A DNA stretch of 34,663 nt. Origin: Nonomuraea sp. MG754425. GTDB lineage: Bacteria > Actinomycetota > Actinomycetes > Streptosporangiales > Streptosporangiaceae. Both the position numbers and the translations under genes were made by a program. The stretch is taken from positions 46,871 through 81,533 of the forward strand of contig NZ_SSXE01000099.1 of NCBI RefSeq assembly GCF_021699195.1, given 5' to 3'. Of this stretch, positions 8,031 through 16,064 are shown piece after piece. How positions within the stretch are numbered: the first letter of the stretch is position 1; each line of letters starts with the position of its first letter. The notes beneath the pieces are model-generated. The model was not told the origin of the DNA. It made no database searches and saw nothing but the letters and a program-made list of their open reading frames with translations.

Positions 8031-9260
8031 TCAGAAGACCAGGCCGCCCCACGGCTTCGGGCTCCACGACATGGCGGCGGCCAGCCGGCGCACCGTGCCG
8101 GGGGAGTGCTCACGCAGCAGGCCGGCCTGCAACCGCTCGCCGAGCGTGCCGTCGCCCAGGTACGCCGAGCCGAGCGCGGAGACCGGCAGCGTGACGTCCG
8201 GCTCGTCGTCCACGGGCTTGCACTCGGCGCCCGTCAGGTCGGCGGTGAGCCGCCAGCGGCGGGCGTTCCACGGGCACACGTCGTCCTCGACCTCGATCAC
8301 CACGTCCACCGGCGCCGCGTACGCCCGTTCGGTCAACGCCCGGTCGACCTCGACCAGGCGTACCCACAGCTCGTCGATCCACCGCGCGCGGACCTGGCGC
8401 TGGTCGGCCAGCAGCGCGAGCAGCGGGTCGTCCACCGGCCTGCCGTCCGTCTCGACCTTGGTGACCAGGTCGCGGTCCAGCACGGCGCGCCAGAGCAGGG
8501 CGAACGCCGCCGGGTCGGCCGCCTCCAGCTCCTTCAGCAGCAGTGTCCCGTCGGCGATGCCCGAGTCGTCCCAGGCCGACTTGACGCGGAACAGGGCGTA
8601 GCCGCGCACGCCGTTCTCGTCCTCGGCCAGGATCGAGCGCAGCGGGCCGGCGCCGCGCCGGGCTTGGTCCTCGTCGGCCAGCACGTGGTCCCAGAAGCCG
8701 ACGGCGCGCTCGTACCGGCCGGGGCGGTGGGCGACGACGGAGGCGAACAGCTTCTCCACCTCGGCGCGCACGTCGGCGGGCCTGGCCACCCTGAGCCGCA
8801 GTGAGGGGTCCTGGGGCGCGCCGGGCGCGAACGCGGCGCGGTGCGTGTCGATGCGGAAGCTCAGCTCGCCGGCCGCCCTGCCGTAGCCGTACCGGCCGTA
8901 GATGAGCGACTCGGAGGCGTAGAGGGCGGCCACGGCCTCGCCCCGGTCACGGATGTCGGCGAGCTGCCTGCGCATCAGCGATGACAACACGCCTCTGCGG
9001 CGATGGGAGGGCAGCACGCTGACGGCCGTGACGCCCGCGACCGGGAGTTGACCGCCGGGGATCGTCATGGTGAGGCTGATGATGGAGGTGACACCGGCGA
9101 TGGTCGCGCCGTCGAAGGCGGCCAGGGTCCGGTCGAGCTCGGTGATCGCCCGGTTGCGCTCGAGCTGGGCGGGGTGCGGGTTCCAGCCGAACGCCTCTTC
9201 GAGCACGTGGTTGAAGGCCGGCCACTCGGCAGGCTGAATCGGACGGATCGGATACGTCAT
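8031..9260 (-). CDS. Eis-like GNAT N-acetyltransferase
   Basis: A 409-residue protein of the Eis family (enhanced intracellular survival), which in mycobacteria acetylates aminoglycosides and other amines. An N-terminal GNAT domain carries the acetyl-CoA loop VLPSHRRRGV (82-91). A second GNAT-like domain and a C-terminal sterol-carrier-like domain follow. Eis uses a tyrosine as general acid and its own C-terminal carboxylate as base; here Y126 in YGRYGYG and the terminal Phe (GGLVF) match that design. The natural substrate is not known; drug acetylation is possible but not shown. TACCTT 6 nt before the ATG points to a leaderless message. The gene diverges from the phosphatase at 9379. Confidence 0.88.
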   Translation of the reverse strand: MTYPIRPIQPAEWPAFNHVLEEAFGWNPHPAQLERNRAITELDRTLAAFDGATIAGVTSIISLTMTIPGGQLPVAGVTAVSVLPSHRRRGVLSSLMRRQLADIRDRGEAVAALYASESLIYGRYGYGRAAGELSFRIDTHRAAFAPGAPQDPSLRLRVARPADVRAEVEKLFASVVAHRPGRYERAVGFWDHVLADEDQARRGAGPLRSILAEDENGVRGYALFRVKSAWDDSGIADGTLLLKELEAADPAAFALLWRAVLDRDLVTKVETDGRPVDDPLLALLADQRQVRARWIDELWVRLVEVDRALTERAYAAPVDVVIEVEDDVCPWNARRWRLTADLTGAECKPVDDEPDVTLPVSALGSAYLGDGTLGERLQAGLLREHSPGTVRRLAAAMSWSPKPWGGLVF

Positions 9261-9378
9261 CCGTCCAAGGTAGGAGCGGGCAAAGAGGGACGGCCACCCA
9301 ATATACCCCCTTAATGATCAAGGCGTTGGTCAAGTGGGCTGCCCAAACACGGGTCAGACCGATACAGTCAGGCGCATC

Positions 9379-10494
9379 ATGAGTTCCCGTCCGGCGCCGC
9401 TGATCCCGCCACGGGTCCGTGCGGCCCTGGTACGGGTGCCGGGTCTGGTGCCAGTCGTGCGGTTCGTCCGGCGGGTGCTGCTGGCCCGCGACCGCAACCT
9501 GCTCACCACCCTGATCGTGGTGGCCCTCGTCATCGGGTTCCTCGCGGCAGAGGTGTCGAACGAGTGGTTCTCGCCCTCCCTGCTCATCCTGGTCACCCTC
9601 GTCGGCGGGCTCCAGCTCAGGCTGCCCAGCCTGGTCAAGCTGCTCGTCGGCGTGGGGGTCTCGCTCGGCTACGTCGCGGCCGCCCTGGGCGCGGGCCGGG
9701 TCGGGCTGGGCCTGACCGTGACCATCGCGTGCACCGCCGTGCTGGCCGCGCTCATGGCCCGCACCCGGGGCAAGCTGGGCGTGCAGGGCCTGCGCGGCGA
9801 CGCCATGCTGCTGGAACTGCGCGACCGGCTCAAGAGCCAGGGCGAGTTGCCCGCGCTGCCCAAAGACTGGGGCGGCAAGGTGGTGCTCAAGCAGGCGGGC
9901 GGGTCGTCGTTCGGCGGCGACTTCCTGGTCTCCATGCGCGACGGCGACTCCGTCGAGATCGCCCTGGTCGACGTGTCCGGCAAGGGCGTCGACGCGGGCA
10001 CCAGGGCGCTGCTGCTGTCGGGTACGTTCGGCGGGCTGCTGGGCTCGGTCGAGGACTTCCTGCCGGCCTGCAACGCCTACCTGCACCGGCAGCGGGGCGA
10101 CGAGGGGTTCGTGACCGCCGTGCACGTGCGCCTCAATCTGGCGACGGGCGACTACACGATCACCTCCGCCGGGCACCCGCCGGTGGTGAAGTTCGACGCC
10201 GGCACGGGCAACTGGCAGGTCGCCTCGGCCAAGGGCGTGGTGCTCGGCGTGGTGCCCGACCTGCACTGCGAGCCCGACAGCGGCACCCTGCGCAAGGGCG
10301 ACGCGCTGCTGCTGTTCACCGACGGTCTGATTGAGCAGCCCGGCCGCGACATCGACGCCGGCCTCGACCGACTGCTCGGCGAGGCGGAGCGGCTGCTGCC
10401 CTCCGGCTTCCGCGACGGAGCCAGGGCGCTGGTCAACGCCATGTCCTCGGGGCACAACGACGACTGCGCGCTGGTGCTCATCTGGCGTCCCTGA
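9379..10494 (+). CDS. Membrane SpoIIE/PP2C-type Ser phosphatase
   Basis: A 371-residue protein with about four membrane helices (roughly 40-58, 66-80, 85-105, 110-127) followed by a PPM/SpoIIE phosphatase domain. Metal-binding motifs are GGDF (D181), DVSGKG (D198), SAGHPP, FTDGLIE and the C-terminal NDDCALVL. Proteins of this class dephosphorylate anti-anti-sigma factors or other phosphoserine proteins. There is no sensor domain other than the membrane part. I start at the ATG at 9379, which follows TACAGT (9363-9368). A longer frame back to 9334 adds residues that do not look coding. No anti-sigma partner is adjacent; the ATPase at 25149 is a remote candidate. Confidence 0.88.
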   Translation: MSSRPAPLIPPRVRAALVRVPGLVPVVRFVRRVLLARDRNLLTTLIVVALVIGFLAAEVSNEWFSPSLLILVTLVGGLQLRLPSLVKLLVGVGVSLGYVAAALGAGRVGLGLTVTIACTAVLAALMARTRGKLGVQGLRGDAMLLELRDRLKSQGELPALPKDWGGKVVLKQAGGSSFGGDFLVSMRDGDSVEIALVDVSGKGVDAGTRALLLSGTFGGLLGSVEDFLPACNAYLHRQRGDEGFVTAVHVRLNLATGDYTITSAGHPPVVKFDAGTGNWQVASAKGVVLGVVPDLHCEPDSGTLRKGDALLLFTDGLIEQPGRDIDAGLDRLLGEAERLLPSGFRDGARALVNAMSSGHNDDCALVLIWRP

Positions 10495-10504
10495 CCTCCG
10501 CCGA

Positions 10505-10524
10505 CCCGTGACGTATCACACGGG
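10505..10524 (+). terminator. Hairpin after the phosphatase gene
   Basis: CCCGTG and CACGGG pair with an 8-nt loop, 11 bases after the stop codon. Confidence 0.4.
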
Positions 10525-10586
10525 CCGGTCGTGATGGCGGTCACTGGCAGCGGCCCTGCCGTGCTGAGATCCTCGTGTTCGGGCCT

Positions 10587-10610
10587 CGGTGGAGCGGCGC
10601 GGCTCCACCG
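10587..10610. terminator. Strong hairpin between convergent genes
   Basis: CGGTGGAGC and GCTCCACCG form a perfect 9-bp stem with a 6-nt loop, between the phosphatase and the response regulator. It probably ends transcription of the regulator (minus strand). Confidence 0.6.
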
Positions 10611-10654
10611 GGTCCCGTCCTCATTCGTCCGCGGGTCCCGCACCGTCCGGCCTC

Positions 10655-11251
10655 TCACAACCAGCCGCAGTCGCTGGCGATGCGTACGGCGTCCAGGCGG
10701 TTGCGCGCGCCCGTCTTGCACATGATGCGCGACAGGTGGTTGCGCACGGTGCCGACCGACAGGAACAGCTCGTCGGCGATCTCCGTCGAGCGCGCCCCGC
10801 CCGCCGCGATCCGCAACACGTCCAGCTCGCGCCTGGTCAGCGGGTTGGAGGCGCACTGGAGCGCGGCCACGGCCAGCTCGGCCTCGATGGCCCGCCGTCC
10901 CGCCGCGACCTGACGCACCCCCTCGGCCAGCCGCTCCGGCGGCACGCACAGGCTCATGAACCCCAGCGCCGGCCCGGCCAGCGCCTCGCGCACCTGCGCC
11001 GGGTTGGGCGCGGCGGAGAGGATCAGCACCCCGCACCCCGGCACGTGCTCGGCCAGCTCGCGTGCCGCGGCCGGGCCCGGCAGGTCGAGATCGACCACGG
11101 CCACGTCGGCCTCCGCGGCCTGGGCCGCGCGAACCACCTCCTCCGCGTGCCCGGCCTCGGCGACCACTCGCAGGTCGGGCTCGGCTCCGAGAGTGGCGAG
11201 CAGGCCACGGCGCACCAACGGCAAGTGTTCGGCGATGAGTATGCGGATCAA
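10655..11251 (-). CDS. Orphan NarL/FixJ-type response regulator with atypical receiver
   Basis: A 198-residue regulator: receiver domain (1-115) plus LuxR-type helix-turn-helix (about 137-195, with LTRRELDVL, STEIADELF, SVGTVRNHLSRIM). It ends in GWL like the DesR group. The phospho-acceptor aspartate is present (D54 in VVDLDLPG). The usual Asp-Asp pair is E8-H9, and the conserved lysine of GYLLKD is lost: the aligned segment reads GFMSLC. Normal phosphorylation is therefore doubtful. The TTG start is chosen because GGAGG lies about 8-10 nt before it and the domain starts at once (IRILIAE). No histidine kinase is adjacent, so it is an orphan. The upstream region has a GTGTG/CACAC inverted repeat near 11285-11298 that might be its own operator. 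Confidence 0.88.
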   Translation of the reverse strand: MIRILIAEHLPLVRRGLLATLGAEPDLRVVAEAGHAEEVVRAAQAAEADVAVVDLDLPGPAAARELAEHVPGCGVLILSAAPNPAQVREALAGPALGFMSLCVPPERLAEGVRQVAAGRRAIEAELAVAALQCASNPLTRRELDVLRIAAGGARSTEIADELFLSVGTVRNHLSRIMCKTGARNRLDAVRIASDCGWL

Positions 11252-11419
11252 GACGTCCCCCTCCGTCGTTCTCCCAGAGTGATCGTGTGATCGCACACTG
11301 TCAATGCCGAGGAAGAGCAGTACGCCATGGGGCGTGGGGAGTTCGACTACTCTGGGGCTGTCGATCCTTTCGTCTGTCCTTGTCGTCCGCAGTTGTCATC
11401 TGCCGGGGAGCGCGCCTGA

Positions 11420-12724
11420 ATGAACTGGCTCTACGTCGTGGGGATCATCGTCTTCCTCCTCGGGCTGATGGTCTCCATCGCGCTGCACGAGCTCGGCCAC
11501 ATGCTGCCGGCCAAGCTCTTCGGGGTCAGGGTGACCCAGTACATGGTGGGCTTCGGCTCCACGGCCTGGTCACGACGCAAGGGCGAGACCGAGTACGGCA
11601 TCAAGTGGATCCCGCTCGGCGGCTACGTCCGCATGATCGGCATGCTGCCGCCGCGCCCCGGCGACGACCCGGGCAAGCTCAGGAGCACGGCGACCGGCCC
11701 GTGGCAGGGCCTGATCGAGTCGGCCCGCGACGCCGCCCAGGAAGAGGTGCGGCCGGGCGACGAGGACCGCGTCTTCTACCGTAAGAAGTGGTGGCAGAAG
11801 GTCATCATCATGTCCGGCGGCCCGGCCATGAACTTCGTGCTCGCCTTCATCTTCTTCAGCATCCTGCTGGTGGGCATCGGCCTGCCCGCCTACGTCCCGG
11901 TGGTCTCGCCCGAGACCAACACGTGCGTGATCCCGATGACCGAGCAGCGCGCCGAGTGCAAGGCGACCGACCGGCCCACCCCGGCCGCGCAGGCGGGCAT
12001 GAAGGCCGGCGACCGCATGGTCACCTTCAACGGCAAGGAGATCGGCTCCTGGCAGGACGCCGTCGCGCTGATCCGCTCGCACGGCGCCGGCCCGGTGCAA
12101 CTCGGGATCGTCCGCGACGGCAAGCCGATGACGCTCGACGTCACGCTCATCGCCCAGGACCGCCCCAGCGTCGACGACCCCGAGAAGATCGACAAGAACG
12201 TCGGCTTCCTCGGCGTGCTCCCGACCGAGGAGATGCAGCAGCAGAGCATGGGCCAGGTCGTCGGCTACATGGGCGAGCTGACCGCCAGGGTGGCCGGCTC
12301 ACTGCTCAACCTGCCGGAGAAGATGGTCGGCGTCTGGCACGCGGCCTTCTCCGGCGAGGAACGCGACCCCGAGGGCCCGGTCGGCGTGGTCGGCGCGGGC
12401 CGCATGGGCGGCGAGATCCTCGCCTCCGACCTGTCCACCGAGAAGAAGATCGCCATCTTCGTCAACCTGCTGGCCGGCTTCAACCTGGCGATCGGCATGT
12501 TCAACCTCATCCCGCTGCTGCCGCTGGACGGCGGGCACATCGCGGGCGGCCTGTGGGAGGGCATCAAGCGGGCCTGGGCCAAGGTGCTGCGCCGGCCCGC
12601 GCCCGCCTACGTGGACATCGCCAAGGTGCTGCCGCTGACGTACGCGATCGCCATCGTGATGATGATCATGGCGGGCCTGCTCGTCTACGCCGACCTGGTC
12701 AACCCGCTCACGCTGACGAACTGA
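11420..12724 (+). CDS. M50 site-2 protease (RseP/Rip1-like)
   Basis: An integral-membrane zinc protease of 434 residues that cleaves membrane-spanning anti-sigma factors or signal-peptide remnants. HELGH at 23-27 lies in the first helix and LDGGH at 369-373 supplies the third ligand (D370). A PDZ domain sits between (about 175-260, with AGMKAGDRMVTFNG). Four membrane helices are expected. GGGGAG 9 nt before the ATG is the ribosome site. In most actinomycetes the rip1 gene sits between dxr and ispG; neither gene is here, so this may be a second copy or a moved gene. Two hairpins follow the stop codon. Confidence 0.93.
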   Translation: MNWLYVVGIIVFLLGLMVSIALHELGHMLPAKLFGVRVTQYMVGFGSTAWSRRKGETEYGIKWIPLGGYVRMIGMLPPRPGDDPGKLRSTATGPWQGLIESARDAAQEEVRPGDEDRVFYRKKWWQKVIIMSGGPAMNFVLAFIFFSILLVGIGLPAYVPVVSPETNTCVIPMTEQRAECKATDRPTPAAQAGMKAGDRMVTFNGKEIGSWQDAVALIRSHGAGPVQLGIVRDGKPMTLDVTLIAQDRPSVDDPEKIDKNVGFLGVLPTEEMQQQSMGQVVGYMGELTARVAGSLLNLPEKMVGVWHAAFSGEERDPEGPVGVVGAGRMGGEILASDLSTEKKIAIFVNLLAGFNLAIGMFNLIPLLPLDGGHIAGGLWEGIKRAWAKVLRRPAPAYVDIAKVLPLTYAIAIVMMIMAGLLVYADLVNPLTLTN

Positions 12725-12778
12725 CCCCGCCGGCCCGAGCCCACCCTCCGGGAGCGGCTCGTGGCGTGCGGCGCGTGG

Positions 12779-12805
12779 ACAGCGGTCGTCATGGTGGGCC
12801 GCTGT
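12779..12805 (+). terminator. Hairpin after the M50 protease gene
   Basis: ACAGCGG and CCGCTGT pair perfectly and are followed by TTCGT. A smaller stem, CGAGCC/GGCTCG, lies at 12736-12761. Confidence 0.5.
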
Positions 12806-12853
12806 TTCGTGGTGCGACCGGTTCTGCCGCTCGCCCACTTACCTCGTGCGGGT

Positions 12854-12917
12854 GGCGATCCACCGATCGGTGGATCGCCTCCACCGCCCGGTCGGGTCGA
12901 CGCCTCCACCGTTCGGC
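12854..12917. repeat. 26-bp perfect palindrome plus repeated CCACCG half-sites (putative operator)
   Basis: Positions 12854-12879 read identically on both strands; each half is GGCGATCCACCGA or its complement. The core TCCACCGNNCGG recurs in direct orientation starting at 12859, 12880 and 12905 (steps of 21 and 25 bp). The cluster ends about 27 bp before the candidate -35 box of the ABC/two-component operon. This is an operator-like layout; the binding protein is unknown, and the NarL-type regulator at 16061 is the nearest candidate. Confidence 0.6.
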
Positions 12918-12943
12918 AGCCAGGTCCCGTCTCCTGGTCGGTG

Positions 12944-12971
12944 TTGGCAGAAGTGCTGGTCGTAGCAGGCT
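12944..12971 (+). promoter_or_regulatory. Candidate promoter of the ABC/two-component operon
   Basis: TTGGCA (12944-12949), 16 nt, CAGGCT (12966-12971). The -10 is weak; location just after the repeat array supports it. Confidence 0.35.
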
Positions 12972-13015
12972 GAGTGCGTCAATCTCCGATGGGCCGAGCC
13001 CGAGAGGACGCGCGC

Positions 13016-13936
13016 ATGCCACCAGTGATCGAGGTACGCAACCTCCACAAACGCTATGACGACAAGATCGCGGTCGATGATGTCTCGCTCACCGTCCAGG
13101 CGGGTGAGATCTTCGGCATCCTCGGCCCGAACGGCGCCGGCAAGACGACGACCGTGGAATGCATCGAGGGCCTGCGCGTGCCGGATCGCGGTGAGATCAG
13201 GGTCCTCGGGCTCGACCCCCTCCACGACCGCGCCGAGCTGACCCGGCGACTCGGCGTCCAGTTGCAGGCCGGCCACCTGCCCGATCGGCTGCAGGTCGCC
13301 GAGGCCCTGGAGCTCTACAGCTCCTTCTACCCCGAGCCCGCCGACTGGCGCGCGCTGCTGGACGGCCTCGGCCTGACGGACAAGGCGAAGACCAGGTACG
13401 CCAAGCTGTCCGGCGGCCAGAAACAACGGCTCTCGATCGCGCTGGCGCTCATCGGCAGCCCCAAGGTGGCGATCCTCGACGAGCTCACCACCGGCCTCGA
13501 CCCGCAGGCCCGGCGCGACACCTGGGACCTGATCGAGGGCGTGCGCTCCCGAGGGGTGACGATCGTGCTGGTCACCCACTTCATGGAGGAGGCCGAGCGG
13601 CTGTGCGACCGGCTCGCGCTGATCGACGCCGGCCGCGTCGTCATGGTGGACACCCCGACCGGTCTGACCGAGCGGGCGCGCATCGAACAGCGGATCCAGT
13701 TCCGCCCGTCCAGGCCGATGGACGACCACCTGCTGACGAGCCTGCCCGACGTCTCCAGCGTCACCCGCCGGGGCGAGCTGGTCATCGTCACCGGCAACGA
13801 CAACGCGCTCAACGCCGTCACCGGTGTGCTGGCCCGCAACCAGATCGTGGCCGAACGACTGCGCGTCGAGCAGGCAAGCCTGGAGGACGCCTTCGTCCGG
13901 CTGACCGGCAGACGCCCCGAACCCGGCCACCGGTGA
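13016..13936 (+). CDS. ABC transporter ATP-binding protein (DrrA-like)
   Basis: A 306-residue ATPase subunit of a drug- or lipid-exporter type ABC system. Walker A GPNGAGKT is at 37-44, signature LSGGQ at 131-135, Walker B VAILDE at 151-156 and the H-loop histidine is H188. Walker B continues LTTGLD where most have PTNGLD. The C-terminal 80 residues are the usual DrrA-type extension. The ATG at 13016 has GAGAGGA 7 nt upstream; an in-frame GTG 14 codons earlier lacks a site. The gene is followed after 20 bp by its permease and then by a histidine kinase and regulator, all on the same strand. Confidence 0.93.
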   Translation: MPPVIEVRNLHKRYDDKIAVDDVSLTVQAGEIFGILGPNGAGKTTTVECIEGLRVPDRGEIRVLGLDPLHDRAELTRRLGVQLQAGHLPDRLQVAEALELYSSFYPEPADWRALLDGLGLTDKAKTRYAKLSGGQKQRLSIALALIGSPKVAILDELTTGLDPQARRDTWDLIEGVRSRGVTIVLVTHFMEEAERLCDRLALIDAGRVVMVDTPTGLTERARIEQRIQFRPSRPMDDHLLTSLPDVSSVTRRGELVIVTGNDNALNAVTGVLARNQIVAERLRVEQASLEDAFVRLTGRRPEPGHR

Positions 13937-13956
13937 CAGATCACAGAGAGGACCTC

Positions 13957-14748
13957 ATGCCCATGTCAGCCCTGCGCACCGCCCCACCTCCCGTCACCGC
14001 CGAGCGAAGCTCCGCGACGTGGCGGCTCATCAAGGCCGAGAGCACGTTGTGCGTCCGGGACAAGGTCGGCCCCCTCTGGGGCATCGGCTTCCCGCTGATC
14101 CTGTTGATCGTCCTCGGCAGCGTCTCCGATCTGCGGGAACCCGTGGCGGACGCCGGCGGCCTGACGTACTTCGACCTCTACGTCCCGGTGCTGATCCTGT
14201 TCAATCTGGCCATCCTGGCCACGGCCTCCCTGCCGACCACGCTCGCGGGATACCGGGAGAACGGCGTGCTGCGGCGCATGCGGACCACGCCGGTCGGCCC
14301 GGCCCGCGTGCTCGCCGCCCAGCTCGTGGCCAACTTCGTCATCGCGGTCGTCGCGATGGTCCTGTTCATCGCGGTGGCCGGGCTCGGCTTCGGCGTCGGT
14401 CTGCCGAAGCACCTTCCCGGTTTCGCCCTCGCCTGGCTGCTCGCGGCGGCCGCGCTGCTCGCGATCGGCCTGCTGATCACCGCGCTCGCGCCCGGACGTG
14501 GCGCGGCCACGGCGATCGGCACGGTGCTGTTCTTCCCGATGATGTTCTTCGCCGGACTCTGGGTGCCGATCTCGCAGATGCCGCCGCTGCTGCGGAACAT
14601 CGCCCACTACACCCCGCTCGGCGCGGGCATGGGGGCCTTCCAGGACGCGTACCTGGGTCACTTTCCGTCCGCCGTGCCGCTGTTGACCCTGGCGGCCTAT
14701 GCGGTGGCCTGCGCTTTCGTCGCGGTCCGCTGGTTCCGCTGGGAGTAG
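13957..14748 (+). CDS. ABC transporter permease (ABC-2 type, DrrB-like)
   Basis: A 263-residue membrane protein with six predicted helices (about 40-56, 73-97, 120-146, 155-178, 186-206, 238-258). It has the ABC-2 signature stretch between helices (YRENGVLRRMRTTPVGP, 99-115). With the preceding ATPase it should form an exporter; the cargo cannot be told. GAGAGGA precedes the first ATG by 4 nt and the second (13963) by 10 nt, so either may be used. Confidence 0.92.
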   Translation: MPMSALRTAPPPVTAERSSATWRLIKAESTLCVRDKVGPLWGIGFPLILLIVLGSVSDLREPVADAGGLTYFDLYVPVLILFNLAILATASLPTTLAGYRENGVLRRMRTTPVGPARVLAAQLVANFVIAVVAMVLFIAVAGLGFGVGLPKHLPGFALAWLLAAAALLAIGLLITALAPGRGAATAIGTVLFFPMMFFAGLWVPISQMPPLLRNIAHYTPLGAGMGAFQDAYLGHFPSAVPLLTLAAYAVACAFVAVRWFRWE

Positions 14749-14783
14749 CGGCCGGGCATAGAATCGCGCGGGGAGAGGGAGTC

Positions 14784-16064
14784 TTGAGCGGGAAGATTGC
14801 GCAACAGCCACCGTCACTACTGGTCAACGTGGTGCCGTACGCGCTGCTGGCGCTCCTTGTCGCGATCCTGGTGATCGTGGAGGACTGGGCGGGCGGCTCC
14901 CTGCTCATCGACCTCGGCCTGTGCGCGCTGGCGGCCGCGTGGATGCTCGGCATGTTCACCCTGCGTCCCGGCCGGCGAGAGCGGCCACGGATCATGGGGG
15001 TGTTCGTCGCGGGGCTGCTCGTGATCACCGCGATCCTGGTGGCCCGGCATCCCGCTTTCGGGCTCTTCACCCCCGCGGCCTACATCTACTCCTTCACGGT
15101 CCTGCGCTGGCCGTCGCGGCTGCTGGGGGTGGCCGGCGCGGCGGTCCTGGCCGGTACGGCGCAGGCGTCCGGCATCCCCAAGACGGACGCCTTCGGCCTG
15201 ACGATGCTCATGACCATCGTCGCCTTCAACATCGCCATGATGTGCTGCTGCGCCTGGGTCCTGCGGCTCGCCGAGAAGGAGGAGGAGCGGCGCGAGCAGG
15301 CCCTCGCCGAGCTGAGCCGGGCGAACCGGCTGCTGGAGGCGTCGCTCGCCGAGAACGCCGGCCTGCATGCCCAACTGCTCGCCCAGGCCAGGGAGGCGGG
15401 CGTGCTCGACGAGCGCCGGCGGATGGCCCGCGAGATCCATGACACCCTGGCGCAGGGGCTGACCGGGATCATCGCGCAGCTCCAGGCGGCCGAGCAGAGG
15501 CACGAGGTCCCGCCGCCGTGGCGACGGCCCTTCGACGCCGTCAAGAACCTGGCGAGGGAGAGCCTGGCCGAGGCGCGGCGCTCGGTCGACGCGCTGCGGC
15601 CCGAGCCGCTGCAGAGCGCACGCCTGAGCGACGCACTCGCCGACGTCGCCGGGCGATGGTCGAAGCTGCACGGGCTCGCCGTGCACGTCACGACGACCGG
15701 CACGGTGCGGCCGATGACACCGGAGGCCGAGTTCGCGCTGCTGCGCACGGCTCAGGAGGCATTGGCCAACGTGGCCAAGCACGCGCAGGCGACCAGGGTC
15801 GGGGTGACACTGTCCTACCTGGAGCACGAGGTGGCGCTGGACGTGCGTGACGACGGCAAGGGCTTCGATCCCGCGGGTCTCGACGCCGGCACGGCCGCGA
15901 ACGGCGCGGCACGGCCGCCGTCCAGCGGCGGCGGATTCGGCCTGACCATCATGCGTCAGCGCGTCGAAAGGCTGTCCGGCACCGTGCAGATCGAGTCCGA
16001 GCCCGGCGCCGGCACCGGGATCTCGGCCTGCGTCCCCACCCTGCCGGCCGGGAGCCACGCATGA
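14784..16064 (+). CDS. Sensor histidine kinase (HisKA_3, DesK/NarX type)
   Basis: A 426-residue membrane kinase. Five or six N-terminal helices (up to about 160) are followed by a coiled coil (165-205), then the dimerisation/phospho-acceptor segment with H219 in EIHDTLAQGL. The ATP-binding domain has an N-box (AQEALANVAKHA) and DDGKGFDP as the G1 box. I chose the TTG at 14784, 35 bp after the permease stop, because GGAG/GGGAG precede it. Upstream residues in this frame overlap the permease gene and do not look coding. The stop codon overlaps the ATG of the regulator (ATGA), so the pair is translationally coupled. With no periplasmic domain, it probably senses the membrane or a membrane-active compound. 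Confidence 0.93.
   Translation: MSGKIAQQPPSLLVNVVPYALLALLVAILVIVEDWAGGSLLIDLGLCALAAAWMLGMFTLRPGRRERPRIMGVFVAGLLVITAILVARHPAFGLFTPAAYIYSFTVLRWPSRLLGVAGAAVLAGTAQASGIPKTDAFGLTMLMTIVAFNIAMMCCCAWVLRLAEKEEERREQALAELSRANRLLEASLAENAGLHAQLLAQAREAGVLDERRRMAREIHDTLAQGLTGIIAQLQAAEQRHEVPPPWRRPFDAVKNLARESLAEARRSVDALRPEPLQSARLSDALADVAGRWSKLHGLAVHVTTTGTVRPMTPEAEFALLRTAQEALANVAKHAQATRVGVTLSYLEHEVALDVRDDGKGFDPAGLDAGTAANGAARPPSSGGGFGLTIMRQRVERLSGTVQIESEPGAGTGISACVPTLPAGSHA

Noticed and set aside
8947..10455. 502-codon minus-strand frame across the Eis-like and phosphatase genes
   Set aside because: It spans two well-supported genes and their promoter region; His/Gln/Gly-rich shadow translation.
12685..12973. 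Small frames on both strands with GGDPPIGGSPP
   Set aside because: The same peptide appears on both strands because the DNA is a palindrome; this is not coding evidence.
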